NCBI RefSeq assembly: GCF_004114535.1
Contig: NZ_LBJC01000033.1
Location: 1-64,000, forward strand
DNA from: Bradyrhizobium nanningense
GTDB taxonomy: Bacteria > Pseudomonadota > Alphaproteobacteria > Rhizobiales > Xanthobacteraceae
DNA length: 64,000 nucleotides
Direction: 5' to 3'
Both the position numbers and the translations under genes were made by a program. The notes below the pieces were generated by a model. It did no database searches. It was not told where the DNA came from and worked only from the letters and a program-made list of their open reading frames with translations. Position 1 is the first letter of the stretch; each line of letters begins with the position of its first letter. Below, one piece after another: positions 51,376 to 60,037 of this stretch.

Positions 51376-52797
51376 TCAATCGCCGCGCAAGCGCTGATCG
51401 TCCTGCACACGGACATGTTCGGCGCCGCGCGCGCCGGCCGGGGACAGTCGCAGCATGCTCAGGACCGCGCCGCAGAGCGCAAATCCGACGCCCGCGAGGA
51501 GGGCCAGCCTGGTCCCCTCGACCGGATAGCGGCCGAGCAGCAGCGCCACCAGCGCAGCGCCGGTGGTCTGGCCGAGCAGGCGCGCCGTGCCCAGCATGCC
51601 GCTGGCCCCGCCCGCGCGCTCGCGCGGGGCGGCCGCGATCATGGTGCGGTTGTTGGGAGTCTGGAACAGGCCGAAGCCGGCGCCCGCCAGCGCCATGCGC
51701 CAGATCACGTCGAACGGCGTCGGGTCCGCGGGCAGGAGGGCGAGCGCGGCAAGGCCGCAGGCGAACAGCGTGAGCCCGATGCCGCCGAGCAGGCCAGCCG
51801 GATAACGCTCGACCAGGCGGCCGGCGAGGGGCGCCGCGAACGCCACCGCGATCGGCCATGGCGTGATCAAAAGGCCCATATGCACCGCCGAATAGCCGAA
51901 GCGGCTCTGGAGGTAGAAGGGGATCGCGACGAAGGCGAGCATCTGTCCGCAGAACGAGGCGATCGAGGTTGCAATCGACAGGGCGAACACCGGGATGCGC
52001 AGCAGATCGACCGGCAGGAGCGGCGAGGTCATGTGGGTCTCGCGCCAGATCAGCAGCGCACCGGCGACGATGGCGATGGCGAACTGGATCAGGCAGGTGA
52101 TCGCTGCCTCGCCATGACCGACGCTGTCGACCGCGGCGATGCCGACACCGAACGTGATCGCGGAAAGCCCCGCGCTCTGCCAGTCGAACGAATGGCTGGC
52201 AGGCTTGGTGTGCGGCAGGCTGCGCAAGCCGACCAGCAGCGTCACCGCGCCGAGCGGCACGTTGATGGCAAACAACCAGGGCCAGCTTCCCACCGCGAGG
52301 ATGCCCGCGGCGAGCGTCGGGCCGATTGCGGCGGAGAAAGCGACTACGAGCGCGTTAAGTCCGATGCCGCGGCCGAGCAGATTGCGCGGATAGGTGAAGC
52401 GCACCAGCGCCGAATTGACGCTCATGATGCCGGCGGCGCCAAAGCCCTGGATGATGCGCGCGACCGTCAGCAGCGGCAACGTATGCGCCAGCGCGCAGAA
52501 GGCGGACGCCAGCGTGAACAGCACCAGCCCGACCAGATAGACGCGGCGATAGCCGACGATCTCGCCGAGCGAGGCCAGCGGCAGCAGCGCGATCGTGATC
52601 GCGAGCTGGTAGCCGTTGACGATCCAGATCGAGAAGGCCGGACTCGCGTCCAAGTCGGCCGCGATCGTCGGCAGCGCGACATTGGCGATGGCGCTGTCGA
52701 CCACCGCCATGATGATGCCGAGCGCAATCGTCAGCACCGCCTGCTTGCGCTGCGGCTGCGGCAGGCCGTCGGCATGCTCGATCGTGGTTGACGACAT
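51376..52797 (-). CDS. MFS transporter, DHA2-type drug efflux pump
   Basis: A 473-residue integral membrane protein with about 13-14 predicted helices. The signatures of the 14-helix DHA2 family are present: AIANVALPTIAADL near the first helix, the motif GYRRVYLVG after helix 2, and ARIIQGFGAAGIMSVNSALV. It likely exports drugs or toxic organics by proton antiport. Its ATG, at 52797, is not near a divergent regulator gene, so its control is unknown. Confidence 0.92.
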   Translation of the reverse strand: MSSTTIEHADGLPQPQRKQAVLTIALGIIMAVVDSAIANVALPTIAADLDASPAFSIWIVNGYQLAITIALLPLASLGEIVGYRRVYLVGLVLFTLASAFCALAHTLPLLTVARIIQGFGAAGIMSVNSALVRFTYPRNLLGRGIGLNALVVAFSAAIGPTLAAGILAVGSWPWLFAINVPLGAVTLLVGLRSLPHTKPASHSFDWQSAGLSAITFGVGIAAVDSVGHGEAAITCLIQFAIAIVAGALLIWRETHMTSPLLPVDLLRIPVFALSIATSIASFCGQMLAFVAIPFYLQSRFGYSAVHMGLLITPWPIAVAFAAPLAGRLVERYPAGLLGGIGLTLFACGLAALALLPADPTPFDVIWRMALAGAGFGLFQTPNNRTMIAAAPRERAGGASGMLGTARLLGQTTGAALVALLLGRYPVEGTRLALLAGVGFALCGAVLSMLRLSPAGARGAEHVRVQDDQRLRGD

Positions 52798-52887
52798 CGT
52801 GAAGCGTGTTCGGTTGAGATGCGGTGCTGCTCCGCAACTTGGTCCGACCCGGGATGGTTCCAGCCAAAGCCGTAGCCGTCTCAGCTC

Positions 52888-53226
52888 CTATTTCGGCTTC
52901 CGCGGCTCCTGAATCGCCCTGAGGTAGCTTACCACGGCCTCGGCGTCGTCGCGGCCGAATCGAGCCGTCGGCATGGAGCGGTGAATGCTGCTGTAGCCGT
53001 CCTGGAGGCGCTGCATGAAGTCGGGGTCGTAGAGTTTGTTCTCGCCGAGGTTCCGGAAAGGCGGTGCCAACTCATTCCGGCTCGTGCCAGCCCTGCCAAC
53101 TGCGTGGCAACGCGCGCACATCCGTTGCAGCATTGCTTCGGCGCGCCGCTGTTCGAGGTCCAGGGCTTGACTCGCGGTGCTCCACAGAATGCCGACGGCC
53201 AGCAACGCCGGTACGACCCTATTCAT
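52888..53226 (-). CDS. Class I cytochrome c
   Basis: A 112-residue exported protein with a signal peptide (ending near SQALD), a heme-binding CARCH motif around residue 40 and a candidate Met axial ligand in SMPTARF. It is a small periplasmic electron carrier of unknown partner. A 54-residue membrane peptide gene follows 12 bases upstream on the same strand, so the two may form one unit. Confidence 0.9.
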   Translation of the reverse strand: MNRVVPALLAVGILWSTASQALDLEQRRAEAMLQRMCARCHAVGRAGTSRNELAPPFRNLGENKLYDPDFMQRLQDGYSSIHRSMPTARFGRDDAEAVVSYLRAIQEPRKPK

Positions 53227-53238
53227 CAGGCACTCCCG

Positions 53239-53403
53239 TCATTCCCAGCGCGAGGTTGCCTTGGCCCAGACGTAGAGTGTGATCAAGGCGATCGTCACCC
53301 CTGTGGAGATGACCAGGATGTAGCGATCCCAATCGATCCGCGTCCGCTCGGCGCGGCCCAGACTGAGGGCTGTGAACAGGACCTTCATGGCAAATCGGCG
53401 CAT
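53239..53403 (-). CDS. Small membrane protein upstream of the cytochrome c
   Basis: A 54-residue peptide from the ATG at 53403 (MRRFAMKVL), which has GAGG 5 bases upstream; longer starts are possible. One membrane helix (RYILVISTGVTIALITLYVW). The short distance (12 bases) to the cytochrome gene suggests co-expression, for example as a small membrane anchor. No family recognised. Confidence 0.6.
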   Translation of the reverse strand: MRRFAMKVLFTALSLGRAERTRIDWDRYILVISTGVTIALITLYVWAKATSRWE

Positions 53404-53469
53404 CGGAGCCTCGCGACGGCCGCAGAATGTCATGGCCGACGCAAGCGCGCTTGATGCAGCTCAAGGGTC

Positions 53470-54495
53470 CTAGACCGCCGGCGGATTGCGGTCGGTGAAC
53501 GTCGTCCTCTGGTGCCAGTAGGGATAGGGTAGCGTGACCTTGCTCGCCGCATCGAGCTTGGCAACCTGCTCCTTGGTCAGCGACCAGCCGATCGCGCCGA
53601 GATTTTCGCGCAGCTGCGTCTCGTTGCGCGCGCCGATGATCAGCGTCGACACTGTGGGGCGCTGCAGCAGCCAGTTCAGCGCGATCTGCGACACGCTCTT
53701 GCCCGTTTCCTTCGCGACCTCGTCGATCGCATCGACCACGCGATAGACGTGCTCGTCCGGCACGGGCGGGCCGAACTCGGCCGTCTTCGGCAGGCGGCTC
53801 ACCTCGGGCTTCGGCTGACCCCGGCGGATCTTGCCGGTGAGGCGCCCCCATCCGAGCGGCGACCAGACCACCGCGCCCAACCCCTGGTCGAGGCCGAGCG
53901 GCATCAACTCCCATTCGTAGTCGCGCCCGATCAGTGAATAATAGGTCTGGTTGGCGACGTAGCGCGGAAAGCCGTGCTTGTCGGCAAGTGCGAGCGATTT
54001 CATCAGGTGCCAGCCCGAGAAATTCGAAACGCCGACGTAGCGGATCTTGCCAGCGCGCACGAGCACATCAAGCGTTGAGAGCACCTCTTCGGGCGGCGTG
54101 AAGGCGTCGAAGCCATGAAGCTGGAACAGATCGATGTAGTCGGTGCCGAGCCGGCGCAGCGAACCATCGATGGCGGCGAGCAGATGCTGCCGCGACGAGC
54201 CGATGTCGTTGGGGCCGTCGCCGAAGCGGAAAGTGGCCTTGGTCGAGATCAGCACCTTGTCGCGGCGGCCCTTGACGGCTTCGCCGAGCACGCGCTCGGA
54301 TTCGCCGAGCGAATAGACATTCGCGGTGTCGAACATCGACACGCCGGCCTCGAGGCAGATATCCAGCAGGCGCCGCGCTTCGGTCGCGTCCGTCGTCCCC
54401 CACGCAGCGAGGCGGCCGACGCCGCCGAAAGTGCCGGTGCCAAGGCTCAGGGCGGGCACCATGAGGCCTGACCGGCCCAAGCGTCGGTATTCCAT
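53470..54495 (-). CDS. Aldo/keto reductase
   Basis: A 341-residue TIM-barrel NADP-dependent reductase starting at MEYRRLGRSG, with FDTANVYSLGESE (Asp and Tyr of the tetrad), ISTKATF (Lys), FQLHGFDA (His) and the GARNETQLRENL cofactor end. It belongs to the YajO/Tas-like group of voltage-gated potassium channel beta-subunit relatives. GAGGAG lies before the ATG at 54495. Transcribed alone; physiological substrate unknown. Confidence 0.92.
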   Translation of the reverse strand: MEYRRLGRSGLMVPALSLGTGTFGGVGRLAAWGTTDATEARRLLDICLEAGVSMFDTANVYSLGESERVLGEAVKGRRDKVLISTKATFRFGDGPNDIGSSRQHLLAAIDGSLRRLGTDYIDLFQLHGFDAFTPPEEVLSTLDVLVRAGKIRYVGVSNFSGWHLMKSLALADKHGFPRYVANQTYYSLIGRDYEWELMPLGLDQGLGAVVWSPLGWGRLTGKIRRGQPKPEVSRLPKTAEFGPPVPDEHVYRVVDAIDEVAKETGKSVSQIALNWLLQRPTVSTLIIGARNETQLRENLGAIGWSLTKEQVAKLDAASKVTLPYPYWHQRTTFTDRNPPAV

Positions 54496-54610
54496 CGATA
54501 TGCTCCTCGGCTGCCTGCTGATTGATCGTTGCGGCCTTGGCGCCGAAGTTAGCGCAAGCAAGCGGCTTGTCCTATCACAGGCTCACATGGCGGCCTTGCT
54601 CGGGAACGCC

Positions 54611-54829
54611 CTAATCGTGACGAAGCATATCGTCGAAGGCGGCATCAACGAGGCGCGGGCCGATGGTCTGCGCCGGAAGTTTCGCATCGTCCCTTACCAC
54701 GGATGAGGGAACGCAGCCGAGCTCACGATTGCGCGCCTGCGGCTGCAGGAGAGTCAAACCCCACCCCACCACGACCAGCACCGCAAGCCGGATCGCGATG
54801 ACGCTCAGCAACACCTCCGTTCCGCTCAT
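54611..54829 (-). CDS. Possible small membrane protein
   Basis: A 72-residue frame from the ATG at 54829, with GAGGAC 9 bases upstream. One strong hydrophobic helix (LLSVIAIRLAVLVVVGWGLTLL) and then a hydrophilic tail. It lies between two genes on the same strand, with 117-base gaps on both sides. Codon use is consistent with coding, but no family is recognised, so this is moderately supported only. Confidence 0.4.
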   Translation of the reverse strand: MSGTEVLLSVIAIRLAVLVVVGWGLTLLQPQARNRELGCVPSSVVRDDAKLPAQTIGPRLVDAAFDDMLRHD

Positions 54830-54946
54830 GGTAGCGTCAGTCCTCATGCGCGCCAGCCTGATGCAGCCGGCAGGGTCTGACAATCTGGAATTCACGAGCA
54901 CTGCCTTCGCTCCGAGCGAAGGCTCCAGCCAATGGCTGTCCGGATC

Positions 54947-55903
54947 TCAATGCCGCAACTGGCTTTGCCTGAAGTCGCGCGGTGACATGCCAAAATGCTC
55001 GCGGAAGACGCGGCCGAAATGCGAGAGGTCGTTGAAGCCCCAGGCGAAGGCGATCTCGCTGATGTGGCGATGGACGAGCAGGGGCGAGACGAGATCGCGC
55101 CGGCAGTGGGCGAGGCGTTCGGCGAGGACGAACCGTTGGAACGAGGTCTCTTCGTCGGCGAGCAGGTCGTTCACGTAGCGCGGCGAGATGCCGAGCGCGG
55201 CCGCGGTCTCAGCGAGCGAAAGGTCGGGATCGGCGAGATGGGCGCGGATGTGCGCCTTGAGCCGGTAGAGCAGCGCCGAGCGGTGGGTCGAGGACGGCAG
55301 CGACGTCTTGCCGAGGCGCTCGCTCAGCGCCATCGCGAGCAGATCGACGGCTTGTTCCGACAACGCCGCGGCGTTGTCGGATGCGAGCCGGTCAGCGCTC
55401 TGGCAAAGCCGGAAGATGAAATCGTAGGCGAGCCGCTCGAGCGGGGCCTCGGTACCGAACGACAGCGCGGTCAGCGTCTCGGTGCCGCCGAGCCGGCGCT
55501 GCAGCATCTGGCGCGGCACCTTGAAGATGGTCTGGGTGAAAGCGTCGTTGAACTTCAGCTCATAAGGGCGCGTGGTGTCGTAGAGTGCAAACTCGCCGGG
55601 ATGAATCACGGTTTCACGACCGTCCTGCACCACGCCGCCGTCGCCGCGGTGGCCGAGCGCGATCAGGACGAAATCCTGATCCGAGCGCGCAATGCGGGAG
55701 GGCGTGCGAAACACATGCTGGCGATCGGAGCAGACCTCCGAGCACACCGCCTTGCCGAGCGAAGCCTGCGTCACCGAACCGCGAAAGGCGCTGCCGAGAT
55801 CGGACTTGCAGTCAAGCCCGACAAAGACGTCGCAGACGATGTCCTGCCAGAGCGCGAGCCGCCGATAGCCCGGGCTGCCGTCCGTCGTGAACTGGATTGG
55901 CAT
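54947..55903 (-). CDS. AraC-family transcriptional regulator
   Basis: A 318-residue regulator. The N-terminal part (residues 1-190) is an AraC_binding_2-type sensor domain (GEFALYDTTRPYELKFND) and the last 100 residues contain the two helix-turn-helix motifs of AraC/XylS proteins (LSLAETAAALGISPRYVNDL and ISEIAFAWGFNDLSHFGRVF). The ATG at 55903 has GGGAGG 8 bases upstream. It is divergent from the nitrilase and aldoxime dehydratase genes and is their likely activator, as in known oxd clusters. Confidence 0.92.
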   Translation of the reverse strand: MPIQFTTDGSPGYRRLALWQDIVCDVFVGLDCKSDLGSAFRGSVTQASLGKAVCSEVCSDRQHVFRTPSRIARSDQDFVLIALGHRGDGGVVQDGRETVIHPGEFALYDTTRPYELKFNDAFTQTIFKVPRQMLQRRLGGTETLTALSFGTEAPLERLAYDFIFRLCQSADRLASDNAAALSEQAVDLLAMALSERLGKTSLPSSTHRSALLYRLKAHIRAHLADPDLSLAETAAALGISPRYVNDLLADEETSFQRFVLAERLAHCRRDLVSPLLVHRHISEIAFAWGFNDLSHFGRVFREHFGMSPRDFRQSQLRH

Positions 55904-56091
55904 CTGGACAGCCTCCCTTTCGCATCCAGCAAAATCGCGGGGCTCTAGCCTGCCCGGAGGCAAATCCCGTACCGGCAGGAATTCCGTCCGGTCGAGTTTT
56001 TGTTCCGCCGCGGTCGAGCGTCCGATGGTCCGCTTTGGCCCAATAGACTGCATCGGAGATGGCTTCCGATCAACCGGCAAGGGAGGCGGCA

Positions 56092-57108
56092 ATGGGCATC
56101 GAACATCCGAAATACAAGGTGGCGGTGGTGCAGGCGGCACCGGCCTGGCTCGACCTCGACGGCTCGATCGACAAGTCGGTCGCGCTGATCAGGGAAGCCG
56201 CCGAGAAGGGGGCCAAGCTGATCGCCTTCCCGGAGGCCTTCATCCCAGGCTATCCCTGGCACATCTGGATGGATTCACCGGCCTGGGCGATCGGGCGCGG
56301 CTTCGTGCAGCGCTATTTCGACAATTCGCTGTCCTATGACAGCCCGCAGGCCGAGCGGCTGCGCGCCGAAGTGCGGAAAGCGCAACTCACCGCCGTGATT
56401 GGCCTGTCCGAGCGCGACGGCGGCAGCCTCTATCTGGCGCAATGGCTGATCGGGCCCGACGGCGAGACCATCGCCAAACGCCGCAAGCTGCGGCCGACCC
56501 ATGCCGAGCGCACCGTCTATGGCGAGGGCGACGGCAGCGATCTTGCCGTCCATGCGCGGCCCGACATCGGCCGTGTCGGCGCACTGTGCTGCTGGGAGCA
56601 TCTGCAGCCGCTGTCCAAATACGCGATGTATGCCCAGAACGAGCAGGTGCATGTCGCGGCCTGGCCCAGCTTCTCGCTTTACGATCCCTTTGCGCCGGCA
56701 TTGGGCGCCGAGGTCAACAATGCCGCCTCGCGCGTCTATGCGGTCGAAGGGTCCTGTTTCGTGCTCGCGCCTTGCGCGACGGTGTCGCAAGGAATGATCG
56801 ACGAGCTCTGCGACCGGCCCGACAAGCACGCGCTGCTGCATGCCGGCGGCGGCTTTGCCGCGATCTATGGCCCCGACGGCAGCCAGATCGGCGACAAGCT
56901 GGCGCCGGACCAGGAGGGATTGCTGATCGCCGAGATCGATCTCGGCGCAATCGGCGTCGCTAAGAACGCGGCAGATCCGGCCGGCCATTATTCGCGCCCC
57001 GACGTGACGCGGCTGCTTCTGAACAAGAAACGGTACCAGCGCGTCGAGCAGTTCGCGTTGCCGGCGGATACCGTCGAGCCCACGGACATTGCCGCGGCGG
57101 CAAGCTGA
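56092..57108 (+). CDS. Nitrilase
   Basis: A 338-residue carbon-nitrogen hydrolase of the nitrilase branch. The catalytic Glu48 (AFPEAF), Lys132 (RRKLRPTHAE) and Cys167 (ALCCWEH) are in place. Nitrilases turn nitriles into acids and ammonia. The ATG at 56092 has GGGAGG 5 bases upstream. The aldoxime dehydratase gene follows with a 24-base gap. The standard pathway is aldoxime to nitrile (dehydratase) to acid (nitrilase), controlled by the divergent AraC gene. The dehydratase here is interrupted, so the nitrilase may now work on nitriles from outside. Confidence 0.93.
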   Translation: MGIEHPKYKVAVVQAAPAWLDLDGSIDKSVALIREAAEKGAKLIAFPEAFIPGYPWHIWMDSPAWAIGRGFVQRYFDNSLSYDSPQAERLRAEVRKAQLTAVIGLSERDGGSLYLAQWLIGPDGETIAKRRKLRPTHAERTVYGEGDGSDLAVHARPDIGRVGALCCWEHLQPLSKYAMYAQNEQVHVAAWPSFSLYDPFAPALGAEVNNAASRVYAVEGSCFVLAPCATVSQGMIDELCDRPDKHALLHAGGGFAAIYGPDGSQIGDKLAPDQEGLLIAEIDLGAIGVAKNAADPAGHYSRPDVTRLLLNKKRYQRVEQFALPADTVEPTDIAAAAS

Positions 57109-57132
57109 TCATTGCGATCGAGGGGTATGATC

Positions 57133-58173
57133 ATGGAATCCGCAATTCCTCCGCATCTCAAGACCCAGCGCACGCGCCACAAGCGGGTGCCGGATGATTA
57201 CCAGCCGCCATATCCGTCCTTCGTGGCGCGCTACAAGCCTGCCGTGAGCCGTGTCGTGATGGCTTATTTTGGCGTGCAGTATCGCGGCGCGGCACCGGCC
57301 GCCGCGACGGCGGCGCTTGCCGAGATCGCGGCGCGGTTCGCTGCGGCTGACGGGCCTTCGCATTGGGACCGCGCCCACTATGTCGATCAGGCCGGCCATG
57401 AGAACGTCGTCTCGGTGGCCTATTGGGACGATGTTGCGCGCTTCGACGGTTGGTTCGAACCGGCGCGCGAGGCCTGGACCGGACAGCGGCGCGAGGGTAT
57501 CGGCACCTTCATCGAGGTGCTGCGTCCCAGTGTGGCACGGCACGAGACGCTGTTCTCCTCGCCCGACCGCACCGAGGGCGCCGCCGCCATCGCCGGCGGC
57601 ATGAGCGGCGAGGTCTAGGAGCACGCCTATTGGGGCGGCATGCGCGACCGTATCCCGCTCTCGCAAACCGACGCGATGGCGCCGGACGGTGCGCCGGAAC
57701 TGGTCCGCGACGGCGCGCGGCTGCGGGTCGTGGCGCACGACAATCTCTGCCTGATCCGATCCGGACAGGATTGGAGCGATACCGAGGCATCGGAGCGAAA
57801 GCTCTATCTCGACGAGGTCGAGCCGGTGCTGCGCGAGGGCATGGATTTCCTGCGCGACGATGGACTTGCGATCGGCTGCTATGCCAACCGCTACATGCGC
57901 GTGCTCTCGGCCAACGGCAGCGTGAGTGAGAAGTCCTATGGGCAGAGCTGGTGGAAGAGTCTGGCGGCGCTCGAACGCTGGGCGGAGTCGCATCCGACCC
58001 ATGTCAGGATTTTTGGCGCGGCGATGAAGTATCTGTCCACACTCGGTCCATCAGCCAAGCTGCGGCTTTATCACGAGGTCACGGTGGCAGCCGCAGACGA
58101 GCAGTTCCTCGAGTACCGCAACTGTCACCCGAAGACCGGTATGCTGGCGGCAGTCGAGACCGTCAGCGCCTAA
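57133..58173 (+). pseudogene. Aldoxime dehydratase, interrupted by one in-frame TAG
   Basis: The reading frame encodes a 346-codon phenylacetaldoxime dehydratase-type heme protein from MESAIPPHL to ETVSA, with one TAG codon at 57616-57618 (codon 162). The two halves stay in the same frame and match family features without other damage: the first has YPSFVARYKPAVSRVVMAYF and GHENVVSVAYWDD, the second EHAYWGGMRDRIPLSQTD, the HEVTVA His and NCHPKTGM. The family continues directly through the stop (GEV-x-EHAYWG), so a single-base change of a Glu, Gln or Lys codon explains it. Length is near the usual 350. Split peptides could be made, but function is doubtful. Confidence 0.88.
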
Positions 58174-58274
58174 AGCATGATCCGGAAAAGTGCGAAGCGG
58201 TTTTCCGGAAGGATCATGCGCAAACAACGACCTAAAGCGCGATGACGATTCTTCCAAATCTCATCGCGCTTTAG
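58172..58274. repeat. Dispersed palindromic repeat family C, copy 2
   Basis: Begins AAAGCATGATCCGGAAAAGTG, contains the partner TTTTCCGGAAGGATCATGC, the tag CAAACAA and a second stem (AAAGCGCGATGA ... TCATCGCGCTTT). It is about 85 percent like copy 1 at 38511-38600 in the first half by eye. It supplies the stop codon of the aldoxime dehydratase gene at one end and lies over the stop codon of the HAD gene at the other, so it acts as the boundary of two convergent genes. Confidence 0.88.
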
Positions 58275-58909
58275 GCCACGCAATGGCCGAGCAGCTCGGG
58301 ATGCGCGGCGCAGATGTGATGGGCGCCGGCGTCCTTCAGCTCGGCCTCGCTGCCATAGCCATAGAGCACGCCGATCGCGGTCATGCCGTTGGTGCGGGCG
58401 CCAATGACATCGTGACTACGGTCGCCGATCATGATCGCGCTGCCCGCATCGACCTTGGCCTGGTCGAGCGCGTAGCGCAGCAGGTCGCGCTTGTCGACGC
58501 GCGTGCCGTCGAGCTCGGAGCCGAACACATGCTCGAAGTAGGGTTTCAGGCCGAAATGATCGACGATGCGCCTGGCATAGACCGCAGGTTTGCTGGTCGC
58601 GACGAACATGCGCGGCGTTGTCGCGGCGAGCGTCGTCAGCGTGTCCACGATGCCGGCATAGGCCTCGTTCTCGAACAGGCCGATATCGCTGAAGCGCTCG
58701 CGATAGAGCAGCAATGCGCGGTCGGCGAGTTCGTCGGTTCCGGTGAGCTTTTTCAGGCTGGCATGCAGCGGCGGCCCGATGCACCAGGTCAATTCGTCCT
58801 CGCTCGGCACCGCGACGTCCAGCCGCTCCAGCGCGTACTGGATCGAGCGCGTGATCCCAGGCTTCGGGTTCGTGAGTGTGCCGTCGAGATCGAAGAAGAT
58901 TGTCGCCAT
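58271..58909 (-). CDS. HAD-family hydrolase (phosphoglycolate phosphatase-like)
   Basis: A 212-residue haloacid dehalogenase-type phosphatase. Motif I FFDLDGTL holds the nucleophile Asp, motif II VATSKP the Thr/Ser, and motif IV MIGDRSHDV the acidic pair; a helical cap domain lies between. Such enzymes dephosphorylate small phosphates such as phosphoglycolate or related sugar phosphates. The stop codon falls in repeat C. Neither neighbour on the same strand is close enough to imply an operon. Confidence 0.9.
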   Translation of the reverse strand: MATIFFDLDGTLTNPKPGITRSIQYALERLDVAVPSEDELTWCIGPPLHASLKKLTGTDELADRALLLYRERFSDIGLFENEAYAGIVDTLTTLAATTPRMFVATSKPAVYARRIVDHFGLKPYFEHVFGSELDGTRVDKRDLLRYALDQAKVDAGSAIMIGDRSHDVIGARTNGMTAIGVLYGYGSEAELKDAGAHHICAAHPELLGHCVA

Positions 58910-58978
58910 GCCGCCGCAGTCCGGTTGATACCGCCCCGTTGCTAGTGGGATCGGCTTTCAAGTCAAGAGCCAGATGCG

Positions 58979-59992
58979 TCATTGCTGCCGGGCCCATTCG
59001 ACGATCGCGGCGGCGTCCGCGCCGGCCTGCGTTTCCCAGGTGGCGACCGTCGTCGTTGCTGCCCTCCGGAGCGCGGCGAGGAGGGATTGCGGCGCCGCCT
59101 CGGCGATGCGCACGCCGTTGTCACGCATGCGCGCATAATTTTCGGCAGTGCGATGGGCCAAGAGGGCGAACTGGCTTTGCTCGGTCTCGGCGGCCGCCGC
59201 CAGCACCTCGCGCTGCACCGGCTCGGACAGTTCGGCAAAGGCGTCGCTGCGGACGAACGCGATCGAGACCGGCATCGCGTAGTTGATGGCGGTGAAGTGC
59301 GGCAGGAAATCCCAGAGCTTGCGTCCCGCGCCGCCGTCGCCTGAGGTGAGGAATGCATTCAGGCGATGCTCCTTGAGTCCAGCGAGCGCCGCGTCCATCG
59401 GTAGGAATTGTGCGTCGGCGCCGGCCGCGCGCATGACCGCGCTGGAATTGGCGTCATAGGTCCGCAAATTCAGCTTGGGCAGGTCGTCGGCACCTTGGAG
59501 CGCATATTCAGACCACAATCCCGTGGCGGGCCAGATCGTCAGATAGAGTAGCTTCAGGCCGCGCGCCGCTAGCGCCTTCTCGTAAAGCGGACGCGCCCGC
59601 AGATTTGTGGCGCGGGCGAGCTCGACCGATTGCACGAGGAAGGGCAGGGTGGACAACCCGAGCACGGGGTCGACTCCGGAGAGCGCGCCTGCGAAAGCAT
59701 CGCCGCCGGCGATCCGGCCATCGAGAGCGGCGCGCGGCATCTCGCCCGAACTGATCTTGAGCCGGTTGTCGAAGGCGTTGGCCACGGTCACGAAGCCGTG
59801 GGTGCGTTCGGAAACGCGGCTGGCAAAGGTCGTGAGCCCGATCCCGGAGATGTTATTCTCGGGGTATTCCGTGGTCATTTGCCAGGTGACTTTGGCGGCC
59901 ACCTCAGCGATGGCCGGCGCGACGCTCAAGGTGAGCGCGATCCAGGCGGCGAAGGCGAGAATGGTGCGGATCCGTTTGGCGGGGTAACGCAT
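58979..59992 (-). CDS. DctP-type TRAP transporter substrate-binding protein
   Basis: A 337-residue exported solute-binding protein from the ATG at 59992 (MRYPAKRIR), with a signal peptide ending near AIAEV. The TRAP DctP hallmarks are VTWQMTTEYPENN, a GGDAFAG-type hinge, and AINYAMPVSIAFV in the second lobe. Longer starts to 60103 are open but lack a ribosome binding site. The membrane partners DctQ and DctM are not nearby, so this is an orphan binding protein. Confidence 0.85.
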   Translation of the reverse strand: MRYPAKRIRTILAFAAWIALTLSVAPAIAEVAAKVTWQMTTEYPENNISGIGLTTFASRVSERTHGFVTVANAFDNRLKISSGEMPRAALDGRIAGGDAFAGALSGVDPVLGLSTLPFLVQSVELARATNLRARPLYEKALAARGLKLLYLTIWPATGLWSEYALQGADDLPKLNLRTYDANSSAVMRAAGADAQFLPMDAALAGLKEHRLNAFLTSGDGGAGRKLWDFLPHFTAINYAMPVSIAFVRSDAFAELSEPVQREVLAAAAETEQSQFALLAHRTAENYARMRDNGVRIAEAAPQSLLAALRRAATTTVATWETQAGADAAAIVEWARQQ

Positions 59993-60037
59993 TGGGAGAA
60001 GCAGGTCAGGCAGCATCAATTGGTAACTCGTCGAAAC

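Noticed and set aside
57616..57618. TAG in the aldoxime dehydratase gene as a recoded amino acid (pyrrolysine or selenocysteine)
   Set aside because: Pyrrolysine machinery is not expected in this group, selenocysteine uses TGA, and no catalytic residue of the family maps to this position; a nonsense change is simpler.
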